Assembly (NCBI RefSeq): GCF_000423205.1
Contig: NZ_AUHN01000012.1
Span: forward strand, 1,148 to 65,147
Reading direction: 5' to 3'
From: Jonesia quinghaiensis DSM 15701
GTDB lineage: Bacteria; Actinomycetota; Actinomycetes; Actinomycetales; Cellulomonadaceae
DNA length: 64,000 nt
The translations under genes were made by a program, and so were the position numbers. Below, one piece after another: positions 15,618 to 25,078 of the stretch. Each line of letters opens with the position of its first letter. The first letter of the stretch is position 1. The notes under the pieces were generated by a model. It worked only from the letters and a program-made list of their open reading frames with translations, did not search any database and had not been told where the DNA came from.

Positions 15618-15694
15618 ACCACCGGTACTGAAGGAACGTAGTACCACTGCACGGCCCATCACAGGTGGGTAAACCATAGACAACAGGAGGAACC

Positions 15695-17005
15695 ATGGAG
15701 AGACAGGCATCAACAGCCAGTCGCTTTAAGCGCACCATGAAAGCAGCGTGGAGTGCAGCATTCGCGCTCGCAATCACCGGAGCGGTGGGCGTCACCGTTG
15801 CGACTCCAGCACAGGCCGCTAGCGTTGACACCAACCAGTGGTACGTGTTGGAGAACCGCCAAAGTGGCAAGGTCATGGAAGTTGCTGACTGGTCCACCGC
15901 TGACGGCGGTGTCATTCAGCAGTTCACCCGCAACGACGGCGCTTGGCAGCAGTGGCGCTTCAAGAGCGTTGGTAGCGGATGGTACGTGTTGGAAAACCGT
16001 CACTCCGGCAAGGTTGTTGACCTGTGGGAGAACAAAACTGCTGATGGGACCCCATTCCGCCAGTTCACCGCGCACAACGGTGTGAACCAGCAGTTCAAGC
16101 TTGCTGACTCAAACGGTGGCGCACACAAACGCCTCATCAACAACGCGTCTTCCAAGGCGCTCACAGTCACAGACCGTTCAAAGGCTGACTTCGCCACAGT
16201 GACTGCGTTGAGCGACAAGAACCAGTTCAACCAGCAGTGGAAGCTCATCCCCGTAAGCACCAGCGGCTCAACTGGTGGAAGCACCGACGCTGGCACCGGA
16301 ACTGGTGTCGCTGATGGAAACTTCGCTTCTTGGCCAAAGGCTAGCTCGCAGACCAAGGTTTCCAAGACGATCCCTGTGCCAAAATCAGGTTTTGATGGAA
16401 AGATGGTCCGTTACTACGGCATCTCAGCTGGTGACCAGGACGAAAACCAGCCCGCCATGTTCGAACTTGAAGATGGTGCAACCATCAAGAACGTGATCAT
16501 TGGTGATGGCGCCGGAGACGGCATCCACTGCAAGGGAACCTGCACCATCGAGAACGTGTGGTGGGAGAACGTCGGAGAAGACGCTGCGACTCACAAGGGT
16601 AAAGAGTCGAACCACGTGATGACTGTCAATGGTGGTGGCGCACGCTCCGCTGACGACAAGGTCTTCCAGCACAATGGGTCTGGCAAGGTTGTTATCAAGA
16701 ACTTCCAAGTTGAGGACTTTGGCAAGCTCTACCGTTCATGCGGAAACTGCTCCAAGCAGTACGCGCGGTCGGTGGAAATCTCAAACATCTTGGCAACTGG
16801 CCCAGCACTGTCCATCGCTGGTATCAACTCCAACCTTGGCGACAAGGCCACCATCAAGAACGTCACTATCGTGAACGACCCTAAGAAGAAGATCGCAATC
16901 TGCGAAGAGTACAACGGTGTCACCAAGGGTGAACCAAAGAAGATCAGCACTGGCCCATCCAGCGCTTGCAACTACTCAGCATCGACTGTCACCTACCGCA
17001 ACTAA
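15695..17005 (+). CDS. Secreted pectate lyase PL3 with N-terminal ricin-type lectin domain
   Basis: 436 residues; ATG follows AGGAGG at ideal spacing. A long basic N-region and hydrophobic core end in TPAQAA near residue 41 (signal peptide). Residues about 45-190 form a beta-trefoil with QQF/QQWRF/QQWKL motifs, then a Ser/Gly/Thr linker. The C-terminal 220 residues match polysaccharide lyase family 3: MFELEDGATIKNVIIG, GDGIHCKGTCTIENVWWENV, GEDAATHKG and CGNCSKQYAR. PL3 enzymes cleave polygalacturonate by beta-elimination with calcium. It probably opens the pectin backbone carrying the arabinan side chains attacked by the neighbouring GH43 and GH51 enzymes. Confidence 0.92.
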   Translation: MERQASTASRFKRTMKAAWSAAFALAITGAVGVTVATPAQAASVDTNQWYVLENRQSGKVMEVADWSTADGGVIQQFTRNDGAWQQWRFKSVGSGWYVLENRHSGKVVDLWENKTADGTPFRQFTAHNGVNQQFKLADSNGGAHKRLINNASSKALTVTDRSKADFATVTALSDKNQFNQQWKLIPVSTSGSTGGSTDAGTGTGVADGNFASWPKASSQTKVSKTIPVPKSGFDGKMVRYYGISAGDQDENQPAMFELEDGATIKNVIIGDGAGDGIHCKGTCTIENVWWENVGEDAATHKGKESNHVMTVNGGGARSADDKVFQHNGSGKVVIKNFQVEDFGKLYRSCGNCSKQYARSVEISNILATGPALSIAGINSNLGDKATIKNVTIVNDPKKKIAICEEYNGVTKGEPKKISTGPSSACNYSASTVTYRN

Positions 17006-17040
17006 TACCTGTCACTAGGTATGTAGCACAGACAGTATGA

Positions 17041-17078
17041 ACAAGGGCCGGTACCCCCAATGGGGTACCGGCCCTTGT
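17041..17078. terminator. Strong bidirectional hairpin
   Basis: A perfect 17-bp stem (ACAAGGGCCGGTACCCC at 17041-17057 with its complement at 17062-17078) and a CAAT loop lie between the convergent lyase and double-GH43 genes. There is no T-run on the plus strand. Confidence 0.8.
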
Positions 17079-17105
17079 GCGTCTCATCCTGCTGAAACGA
17101 GAAGA

Positions 17106-20100
17106 CTACCGTTTCACAGGTTTTGTGCGGTCAGAACCAGCCGACACCGTGGTGTAACCAGACTTCTTACCTGTAACCACCACCGTGATGCGCTTGCCTT
17201 GAAGCGATTTTTTCACTGTCAGCGTTGACTTCTTCGCACCGGAAATCGCTTTTCCATTGGCGTACCACCGGTAACTCAAGGTCGTTCCCTTGGTCCACTT
17301 GCCTGGCTTCGCAGTGAGCTTTTTACCCACCTTGACGCTCCCGGAGATCTTCGGCGTAGCAGCACGCATCACCTTCTTTGTTGCCGTGGACGTCAATGAC
17401 CGGGTGGTGTACCCCGATTTCTTGCCCGTGACCTTCACGGTGATGCGTTGCCCCTCACGTGCGGAACTGAGTTTGAGGGATTTCTTTGTGGCGCCCTTGA
17501 TGGCTTTACCGTTGGCATACCACTGGTAGCTGAACGAGGTTCCCTTAGTCCACGCCCCCGTCTTAGCGGTGAGGGTTGTTCCCACTACCGCTTGACCAGT
17601 AACAACAGGTCGTGTTGCGGACAGTTCCTTGGGTTCTTCCGGTTCGGGAGCAGGGTCGGGAGAAGGTACTTTCTGGGCTGTCACTCCACCCAATGTTGGG
17701 GTGACGGGGTTCATCAAACCAGTTGTGGCATCAAACGTCACCCGGTCGATGGTGGTTTCGCGGTGGGTGCCGTCCCCATCAGGAATCGCAAACCGGTGGT
17801 AAGCCATGTACCAGTCATCGGTCCCTGGAACATTGAGCACGGAGTTATGTCCGGTTCCCAAAATTCCTAATGTCGGGTCTTTTTCCAACACCACACCACG
17901 GTAAGTCCACGGCCCAGTGATAGTTGTTGCCGTGGCATAACCAACCCGGTAGTTAGGTGAACCAGTGTCATCAATGGAATAGGTCAGGTGGTACATGCCC
18001 TTGCGGTAGTTGACAAACAATCCTTCACGGAAGTCCGTTAAACCGGTCATACGAGTGAGGGTGTCTGCTTTGATGGAGGTCATGTCTGCGTTGAGTTCCG
18101 CCATCACAGGTGACCCGTTGCCCCACAACAGGAAGTCCTTACCGGTGACTGGGTCGTGGAATGTTGCCGGGTCGATCGCCTGCCCAGAGGTGATGGCCTC
18201 ATTGTTGAGGATGATGGGTTCATCAGTGGCAACGAACGGACCAGTGGGGCTATCAGCAACAGCAACACCAATAGTTTTCCTGTTCAGGGCCGTGTTGTGC
18301 CCGGAGAAGTAGAAGTAATACTTCCCATCCTTCTCGCCTATGGTTGGTGCCCATGCGTTACCGGCAGCCCACGGAACATCGCCTGCATCGCCGTCAAGAG
18401 TCAAAATCGGAGACTCAGAACGTTTCCAGGTCACGAGGTCCTTAGAGGACCACACGTAAAATTCCTTGCCACCCCACCCGGGGAACCCATCACTGGTTGC
18501 ATAGATGTAGTACGTGTCGCCAAAAACGGCGATGTTCGGGTCAGCGTACAACCCTGGTAGCACCGGAGTGCGGACCTCAACCGCGCTGATAGTCCACGTC
18601 ACTGGCTGGGTACCCGAAGGTCCAGTCAGGGTGTAAGTCACCGGTGAAGAAAGGTCCTGAACCGAACCGCTAGCGGGGTTGACCGTCACTGAGTCTGCGG
18701 TGGAGAACGTAGGTGCCAGCGTTTTCACGTTTGTGCCAGCCGTTACCGGCAACACCACCGTGCGTTGTTCCGCATCAATGATGGGGTTGTGGGCCAACAC
18801 CTGCGGTGTTGTCACACTGACGTCAAGGAGCGCCCCAAAGTTGCCGGAAAGCCCCAACACCTCACGTGCATCTAGTGCACGGTTGTAGATCGCAAACTCA
18901 CGCATCTGCCCAGCGAACAACTTGTCCGCACTGTACAGGGATTTCCCCAACAGGTTGGAGGTGGTGATTCCACCACCAATGTCACCAGGTTTTGTTGTGA
19001 CACCTGTTTGGGTTCCCACTGCCACACCGTTGAGGTACACCGTTGCGGTGCCATCGGCGAGTGTGTATGTCAGGTGGTGCCACGTGTCAGCGGCTAACGC
19101 TTGGCCTGACGCTGCGGTTTGTTCACCGTTCCAGTTCGACGGTGAAATCGAGGTCCGGTAGTTATTGCGGTTCGCTGAGGTAAAAATGTAACCATTCCCA
19201 GCGCCTTGCGAGCTGTTTCCCAACCCGTACAAGAAGTAGTCACCCGTTAAACCAGCCGCAAGGCGAACATCGGCCTCGATGGTGATCTCATCAAGTTCAG
19301 TCATCAGGTTGTCCGGCAACTCCACAAAGGTGTTTGTGCCGTTGAACTGCAACGACGTGTCAGTCCATTGCGCTGTGCCCTGAACGGTGGCATCAGCACC
19401 ATTACCCGAAACATCGGTGAGGGTGCTACCTGATTGGCTATCAAAGCTGTATCGCAGGATCTCCCCTTCATCATTGACGGGTGCCGCACTCGGTGCGTTC
19501 GTCAAGGCGTTCAGTTCAGCTTTTGTCACCGGGACAACCGTGCCGTGTCGCGGTTTGGCAGGCAGGTCGTAGCTGGCTGGAACTTTCCAGTCTGGGTTGT
19601 TGAGGTCTTTAGTAGCCAACGGAATGTACCCGCGGCCACCGTACTCATCAACAAACAGGTAGAACGACTCACCGTTGACGTCACCAGGGTTCGCAGCGAA
19701 AACGGTTGGGCCTTCCACAGCGGACGTTCCGGCTTTCTTCCCGATGCAACTGGTCACCATCTCCCACTCGTCCAGTTGAGCGCGCAAAGTGGTGGAACGT
19801 TCCTGAATGATGTCCGAGCATCCGGTTCCACCGGCACCTTCATCTTTGGTGAACCTGTGGTAGGTGTCGCCGTCTTTGATAACGGTGGAGTCGATGCGCG
19901 ACATCCCTTGATCCTGCCAAATTTCAGGTTCAGTGAACGTCACGAAGTCGCGGGTCACCGCGAACATCATGCGGTTGTAGGTGTTCCCGGTGTGGTCGGT
20001 ATCTTGCGAGTCGTAGAGTTTCGAGGCCCAGAACAAAATGTATGCGCCAATGGACTCGTCGTAGTACGCCTCAGGTGCCCAGGTGTTACCGGCTTCGGGT

Positions 20101-21713
20101 GGCGATACTTCAACGTGGCGCTGCTCTGACCAGTTGATGAGGTCCGAGGACTCCCAAATTTCAACGTGTCGTGACCCGGTGCGTTGCGAAGCGTCCCATG
20201 ACGTGCCCCCACCAATGGAAAGGTCAGTGGCAATGAGGTAGAACGTGTCACCTTCGGGGGAGCGAATAATGAACGGGTCACGCAAACCTTCGGTGCCTTT
20301 GGTGGATTTCAGAATGGGTTCTCCACCGTTGAGTTCCTGCCATTGCAGGGCGTTGTTTCCTTTGCTTGCAGCAAGGAAAATGTTCTCTCCGGCTTTGCTG
20401 TCCCCCGTGAAGTACGCAAAAGCGTACCCCTCATACTCATCAACCTCGTAGGCTGGCCGCACCTGAGCGGTAAAGGTCTTTGTGGTGGTTGCTTCGCCGC
20501 GGGTCAACGTTGCAGTCAGTTCGACAGTGGTGGCTTGTGGCTGCCGGGTGACAATGCCTTGCGTGCTCACAACACTGGGGTTGGCTGATTCCCAGGTTAC
20601 TGAGGTGCGGGCATGTTCAGAGGGCAGCGTAATGTTGCCCTTCACGTCATCAATGGTGTTGACCGTGAGTGTGTCACGGGCGGCATCAACAATTTGCTGA
20701 TCACTGGAATCGGCAAGCACCGTTACGGTGAACTCACGGGTGTCACTGGTGTTCCCAAGAGTGGCGGTTGCTGTCAGAGTGACCGTGGCATCGGGTTCAC
20801 CGGCGTTTGGCCGGGTGACCTCACCACGGTTCGTCAGGACCCCAGGGTCACTCGATGTCCACGAGATCGTCGACCCTCCCACACCACTGGTGCGCAAGGT
20901 CAGGTTTGAGATGACGCCTGTGGTGTCGCCGAGGTCAAGTGCCTCCAGGTCGCGGGCAATAATGTCGGCATCTGAGGGGGCTAATTCTGCGACCTCGTCA
21001 GCGGTGAGAGCTGTGTTGTAGATGCGGAAGTTCTTCACTGAACCGCGTAGGTTTTTGTCGCTTGTGTAGTTGGATTTTCCGATGAAGTTGCTGGTAGTGG
21101 TGCCATTCCCCAGGCTGGCGGGGGTCACGGTGACGTTGGTGTTGGTCGCAACTTCACGTCCATTGAGGTAGGAAATCGCAGTGTTTGTTGAGTCGTCCAA
21201 CGTGTAGGTGATGGTGTTCCACACCCCGCGGGGCAGGTTTGCTCCGGAGTTGACGTTTTGTTCCCCGGACCAGTTCGTTGCACTGATGGAGGTCCGGTAG
21301 GTATTTCCGGTGGCGAAAAGATAGCCGGTGCCTGCGGAACTGGTGGCGGTGTTTCCTAGGCCGTAAATGAAGTACGGGGTTTGTTGGGCTGGGTCGATGA
21401 GGACGTCAAGGGACACGGTGATGGAGTCCAGGTCGCTCAGGATGTTGTTGGGTAGCTTGATGGCGTCATCGACCCCGTCAAGGGTGTACCCCTGTGCCCC
21501 GGTGAGGGTGGGGGAGCCGTTAATTGTGCCATCGTGCCCGTTGCCCGAGGCGTCACGGGCAGTTGTTCCACTGGTGTCATCGAGTGGGTAGTGCAGGATC
21601 GGTTGGGGACTGTCACTGCCGCCTGCTTGAGCTGGTGCTTGGGCAACGATGCCCGCCAAGCTCAAGGTGAGTGCGACAGCAACAGCGCGTGTAGTGCTGC
21701 GTGTGCGCGTCAT
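17106..21713 (-). CDS. Secreted multidomain enzyme with two GH43 arabinan-degrading domains
   Basis: 1,535 residues from ATG 21713 (MTRTRSTTRAVAVALTLSLA, signal peptide cleaved after QAPAQA near residue 30); the longer frame start lacks support. Order: LamG-like domain (about 40-240), two short Ig-like/BIg domains (250-425), first GH43 (430-755; EGLRDPFII, WAPEAYYDE, RIDSTVIKDGD, AVEGPTVF), second LamG (770-965), a beta domain (970-1060), second GH43 (1065-1365; YADPNIAVFGDTYYIY, AIDPATFHDP, FREGLFVNY), then two about 65-residue Ig-like repeats with YQWYANGKAIKGA / YRWYANGKAISGA for wall or matrix contact. GH43 enzymes cleave arabinofuranosyl or xylosyl bonds. The gene is divergent from the sugar transporter and has a LacI-type operator 102 bp upstream. 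Confidence 0.9.
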   Translation of the reverse strand: MTRTRSTTRAVAVALTLSLAGIVAQAPAQAGGSDSPQPILHYPLDDTSGTTARDASGNGHDGTINGSPTLTGAQGYTLDGVDDAIKLPNNILSDLDSITVSLDVLIDPAQQTPYFIYGLGNTATSSAGTGYLFATGNTYRTSISATNWSGEQNVNSGANLPRGVWNTITYTLDDSTNTAISYLNGREVATNTNVTVTPASLGNGTTTSNFIGKSNYTSDKNLRGSVKNFRIYNTALTADEVAELAPSDADIIARDLEALDLGDTTGVISNLTLRTSGVGGSTISWTSSDPGVLTNRGEVTRPNAGEPDATVTLTATATLGNTSDTREFTVTVLADSSDQQIVDAARDTLTVNTIDDVKGNITLPSEHARTSVTWESANPSVVSTQGIVTRQPQATTVELTATLTRGEATTTKTFTAQVRPAYEVDEYEGYAFAYFTGDSKAGENIFLAASKGNNALQWQELNGGEPILKSTKGTEGLRDPFIIRSPEGDTFYLIATDLSIGGGTSWDASQRTGSRHVEIWESSDLINWSEQRHVEVSPPEAGNTWAPEAYYDESIGAYILFWASKLYDSQDTDHTGNTYNRMMFAVTRDFVTFTEPEIWQDQGMSRIDSTVIKDGDTYHRFTKDEGAGGTGCSDIIQERSTTLRAQLDEWEMVTSCIGKKAGTSAVEGPTVFAANPGDVNGESFYLFVDEYGGRGYIPLATKDLNNPDWKVPASYDLPAKPRHGTVVPVTKAELNALTNAPSAAPVNDEGEILRYSFDSQSGSTLTDVSGNGADATVQGTAQWTDTSLQFNGTNTFVELPDNLMTELDEITIEADVRLAAGLTGDYFLYGLGNSSQGAGNGYIFTSANRNNYRTSISPSNWNGEQTAASGQALAADTWHHLTYTLADGTATVYLNGVAVGTQTGVTTKPGDIGGGITTSNLLGKSLYSADKLFAGQMREFAIYNRALDAREVLGLSGNFGALLDVSVTTPQVLAHNPIIDAEQRTVVLPVTAGTNVKTLAPTFSTADSVTVNPASGSVQDLSSPVTYTLTGPSGTQPVTWTISAVEVRTPVLPGLYADPNIAVFGDTYYIYATSDGFPGWGGKEFYVWSSKDLVTWKRSESPILTLDGDAGDVPWAAGNAWAPTIGEKDGKYYFYFSGHNTALNRKTIGVAVADSPTGPFVATDEPIILNNEAITSGQAIDPATFHDPVTGKDFLLWGNGSPVMAELNADMTSIKADTLTRMTGLTDFREGLFVNYRKGMYHLTYSIDDTGSPNYRVGYATATTITGPWTYRGVVLEKDPTLGILGTGHNSVLNVPGTDDWYMAYHRFAIPDGDGTHRETTIDRVTFDATTGLMNPVTPTLGGVTAQKVPSPDPAPEPEEPKELSATRPVVTGQAVVGTTLTAKTGAWTKGTSFSYQWYANGKAIKGATKKSLKLSSAREGQRITVKVTGKKSGYTTRSLTSTATKKVMRAATPKISGSVKVGKKLTAKPGKWTKGTTLSYRWYANGKAISGAKKSTLTVKKSLQGKRITVVVTGKKSGYTTVSAGSDRTKPVKR

Positions 21714-21814
21714 TGCGTCTCTTTCGGTGGATGGGGTCGTTCTGTGGCTCGGGGTCATCGTTGAACCCGGTTCATCAGGGCGCCACTGCCCCGATGGTAA
21801 CGTAAACATCCATG

Positions 21815-21830
21815 ATGTTAGCGCTAACAT
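21815..21830. promoter_or_regulatory. LacI-family operator palindrome (GH43 side)
   Basis: ATGTTAGCGCTAACAT is a perfect 16-bp palindrome with the central CG step typical of LacI-family operators. It lies 102 bp upstream of the double-GH43 start; a near-identical site lies in front of the ABC transporter at 22346. Confidence 0.8.
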
Positions 21831-22345
21831 TATGGGCGCTGTTTTTTCTCTGTCAAGACCTGTTGTGTGTTTAGTGGAGTGCTAAAAACAAACGACGATG
21901 CTCAGCGTGCGCGGTGAAGAGAGTTAGGGTATACGCGCTACGGAAAGCACGAATTCATCAGGTTTTCACGGCAGGGCAAGGGCTTCCGTGTGGCCTGTGG
22001 GCTCGTGTTTAGTGTTCCGCGGCGGGGGTGGTGAGTGGTGCCGATGGGTGATGTTTGAGAAGTGTTTGCGCTGTTAGCGACCTTTCCCAGTCGAACCTCG
22101 ACCGTTTTTCTTCGTGAGACGGTGGATGAAACAGAAGCGGCAAGAAGTGTGGGGAGTTGTGCCCATGCTTCGGGCGAATCAGTTTCAAGCTGGTTTTCCA
22201 TTAACTCGTGAGCCGGATTAATTCTGTTTGGCTGCGATTCCCTGACCCCGCGACACACCATTTCCGCAGGGGAAGTGCTTGCTGAATCGATTCGACAAAA
22301 AAGCCCGTAACCAAAACGTTAGAAAAAGAAGCCTTGCGCTTTGGC
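21831..22345. other. Divergent control region without genes
   Basis: The space between the divergent GH43 and transporter genes holds two LacI-type operators at its ends and no convincing reading frame. A small palindrome, GAATCGATTC, at 22283-22292 is the only other symmetric element noticed. The LacI-family repressor gene itself is not in this window. Confidence 0.45.
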
Positions 22346-22361
22346 ATGTTAACGCTAACAT
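22346..22361. promoter_or_regulatory. LacI-family operator palindrome (transporter side)
   Basis: ATGTTAACGCTAACAT differs from the 21815 site at one base. It lies 51 bp upstream of the binding-protein ATG, where a repressor would cover the start of transcription. Confidence 0.8.
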
Positions 22362-22412
22362 TGCTCATGTCTTGTCCAACGGTGGGCGAGACCCATTTCT
22401 CGAGGAGGAGAT

Positions 22413-23387
22413 ATGTTCCGCACATTCAGCAAGCGGGCGGGGCTCCTGGCTGCGGCAACGGTCAGCGCACTTGCACTTGCCTCATGTTCACAAGGGGCCT
22501 CAGGCGACGGCGGGTCAGGTGACTCCGACACCATCCGGGTGGGATTCTCACAGCTCGGCGCCGAAAGCGGATGGCGAACCGCGAATACAGAATCAGTCAA
22601 GGCGAGCCTCACCGAGGACGCTGGGTTCGACCTCACCTTCGTTGACGCCCAACAAAAACAAGAAAACCAAATCAAGGCTCTGCGCGACTTCATCGACCAA
22701 GATGTTGATGTCATCGCTTTCTCCCCCGTTATTGAAACCGGGTGGGATGAGGTCCTTCAAGACATCAAAGACTCCGGCATCCCCGTTGTTTTGGTAGACC
22801 GCACCGTTACCACAACCGTCGAGGACCCCTACGTCACCTGGATTGGAGCCGACTTCCGGCTCGAAGGCGAAATGGCTGGGGAATGGGTTGCAGAAAACCA
22901 CCCAGATGCCAAGATCTTCCAACTACAAGGCACCCTGGGTTCGGGTGCTCAAGTTGACCGTGAAGAAGGGTTCGAAGCCGCAGTTGGCGCCGACGCCATC
23001 ATCGGTGAAGCAACAGGTAACTTCACGCGTGCCGAAGGTAAAGTCGCTGTTGAAGCCGCGTTGCAGGCTTACCCAGACATGGACATGATCTTCGCGCACA
23101 ACGATGACATGGGCCTGGGCGCTGTTGAAGCGATCGAAGCTGCGGGTCTCACCCCTGGCGAAGACATCAAGATTGTCACAGTGGACGCTGTTCGCGATGG
23201 CCTGCAAGCCCTCAAAGACGGCAAATTCAACTACGTCGTTGAATGCAACCCAGTCTTTGGTGACCAGCTTGCCGAACTCATCAAGCAGGTAGTCGCTGAA
23301 GAAGACGTCCCACTCGAAACAGTTGTGGTGGACAAAACCTTCGACCAGAGCATCACCCAAGAGGAACTTGACGCCCGCCTGTACTGA
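22413..23387 (+). CDS. ytfQ: Sugar ABC transporter substrate-binding lipoprotein, YtfQ type
   Basis: 324 residues with a lipoprotein signal (LALASCSQ, Cys near residue 25) and a strong RBS (GAGGAGGAG). The mature part follows E. coli YtfQ closely: IRVGFSQLGAESGWRTANTE, DAQQKQENQIKALRDFI, FSPVIETGWDEVL, DRTV, LQGTLGSGAQVDREEGF, FAHNDDMGLGAVEAI. YtfQ binds galactofuranose; related systems take arabinofuranose or other pentoses. Given the arabinan-degrading neighbours and the shared operator, an arabinose or short arabino-oligosaccharide ligand is more likely here, but that is inference. First gene of a four-gene transporter operon. Confidence 0.9.
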   Translation: MFRTFSKRAGLLAAATVSALALASCSQGASGDGGSGDSDTIRVGFSQLGAESGWRTANTESVKASLTEDAGFDLTFVDAQQKQENQIKALRDFIDQDVDVIAFSPVIETGWDEVLQDIKDSGIPVVLVDRTVTTTVEDPYVTWIGADFRLEGEMAGEWVAENHPDAKIFQLQGTLGSGAQVDREEGFEAAVGADAIIGEATGNFTRAEGKVAVEAALQAYPDMDMIFAHNDDMGLGAVEAIEAAGLTPGEDIKIVTVDAVRDGLQALKDGKFNYVVECNPVFGDQLAELIKQVVAEEDVPLETVVVDKTFDQSITQEELDARLY

Positions 23388-23482
23388 CGTCATGAGCCGG
23401 GGCGTGTCCACCACGCCCCGGCTATTTCCCGCGAGCGCACCACACCACACCACCTCTACAGCGACGTAGAAAGAAGGCGTGC

Positions 23483-25078
23483 ATGTCGCACCCATCAGGC
23501 CACGCCCCGGTTGTTGAAATGACCGGGATTACCATCGAATTTCCTGGAGTCAAAGCACTCGATTCCGTGAGTTTCCGCCTCTTCCCCGGCGAGGTGCACG
23601 CACTCATGGGAGAAAATGGGGCCGGAAAATCCACACTTATTAAAGCCCTCACGGGGGTGTATCAAATAGCTGCTGGCACTGTGAACATTGACGGTAAAGC
23701 AGTGCGAATCACCGGTACAGATGCCGCACAAAAAGCGGGGATCTCCACGGTCTATCAGGAAGTTAACCTGTGCGGGAACCTCTCGGTTGCGGAAAACATC
23801 ATGCTGGGGCACGAACCCCGGTTTGGGCCATTCATTTCCTGGCGTGCGCTGAAAGCGCAGGCGGCCACGTTCCTTGCCCGGTTGCATTTGGACATCGACC
23901 CATCCAGCAAACTCTCTGAACATTCCATTGCTGTTCAGCAGTTGTGCGCCATCGCGCGTTCCACCGTTGTGCAAGCAAAAGTGTTGATCTTGGATGAGCC
24001 AACGTCCAGCCTTCAACAAGCAGAAGTTGACGAGCTTTTCGCTGTGATCCGTGAGTTACGTGACCAAGGGGTTGCTATCTTGTTCGTGTCACACTTTTTG
24101 GATCAGATTTACGAGATCTCCGACCGTATTACCGTGTTGCGTAACGGCTCATTCATTGGTGAATACATGGTCAGTGACCTGCCTCGACTGCAGCTCATCG
24201 AGAAGATGATTGGGCGTTCAGGGGCGGAACTCGAAAAGATTGACAAAACCTCTGAGCGGCGTGATCCGCAACAGGATGCGACGCCTATTTATCAGGCTGC
24301 GGGGTTAGGGAAATTCGGGAAAGTCGAGAACGTTGACATCACCGTCCACCCTGGAGAGATCGTGGGGCTTGCTGGGCTCCTTGGGTCTGGTCGTACCGAA
24401 ACAGCGCGACTTATGGCTGGCGTTGACCGCCCAGAACACGGTGAAACAAGCCTGCGTGGGAAACCAACCCCCATCAATGACCCGAAAACTGCGCTCAAGA
24501 ACAACATCGTGTACTCCTCTGAGGACCGCAAAAAAGAAGGCATCATTGGGGACCTCACTGTTCGGGAGAATATTGCCCTGGCGCTGCAGTCCTTGCGAGG
24601 AGTGTGGCGGCCCATCCCCAAAGCTGAACTCGACACCATCGTTGAGCGCTATCTCACCGCTTTACGCATTTACCCAGCGAACCCGAACATGCTGATTCGT
24701 AACCTCTCAGGTGGAAATCAGCAGAAGGTTTTGCTCGCACGGTGGTTAGCTACCCAACCTGAACTGTTGATTCTTGATGAACCGACCCGTGGCATCGACA
24801 TTGGTGCGAAAGCTGATATTCAACGGCTTGTTGTTGAACAAGCTCGTGAGGGAATGGGCTTTGTGTTTATTTCCTCGGAGTTTGAAGAGGTGCTGCGGGT
24901 GTCAGACCGGGTGCTGATTTTCAAAGATCGTGTCATCACCGATGATCTGGATAACGCTGAGCACACGTTGACCTCAACCGACATTCTCCACGCGATCGCC
25001 GCACTGACCGACGCGAAACCCCGCGACGCCGCTCAGCCAGCGACTCACGCGACCGTGACCAAGGAGCACAACGCATGA
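23483..25078 (+). CDS. ytfR: Sugar ABC transporter ATP-binding protein (two NBDs), YtfR type
   Basis: 531 residues with the RbsA/YtfR layout. The N-terminal NBD has GENGAGKS Walker A, ILDEPTSSLQ Walker B and an atypical signature (EHSIAVQQLC). The C-terminal NBD has a degenerate Walker A (GLLGSGRTE), as usual for this family, a good signature LSGGNQQKV and ILDEPTRGIDIG. It energises the two permeases downstream. The 95-bp gap after the binding protein gene may hold a processing or attenuation structure. Its stop overlaps the next start (ATGA). Confidence 0.92.
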   Translation: MSHPSGHAPVVEMTGITIEFPGVKALDSVSFRLFPGEVHALMGENGAGKSTLIKALTGVYQIAAGTVNIDGKAVRITGTDAAQKAGISTVYQEVNLCGNLSVAENIMLGHEPRFGPFISWRALKAQAATFLARLHLDIDPSSKLSEHSIAVQQLCAIARSTVVQAKVLILDEPTSSLQQAEVDELFAVIRELRDQGVAILFVSHFLDQIYEISDRITVLRNGSFIGEYMVSDLPRLQLIEKMIGRSGAELEKIDKTSERRDPQQDATPIYQAAGLGKFGKVENVDITVHPGEIVGLAGLLGSGRTETARLMAGVDRPEHGETSLRGKPTPINDPKTALKNNIVYSSEDRKKEGIIGDLTVRENIALALQSLRGVWRPIPKAELDTIVERYLTALRIYPANPNMLIRNLSGGNQQKVLLARWLATQPELLILDEPTRGIDIGAKADIQRLVVEQAREGMGFVFISSEFEEVLRVSDRVLIFKDRVITDDLDNAEHTLTSTDILHAIAALTDAKPRDAAQPATHATVTKEHNA

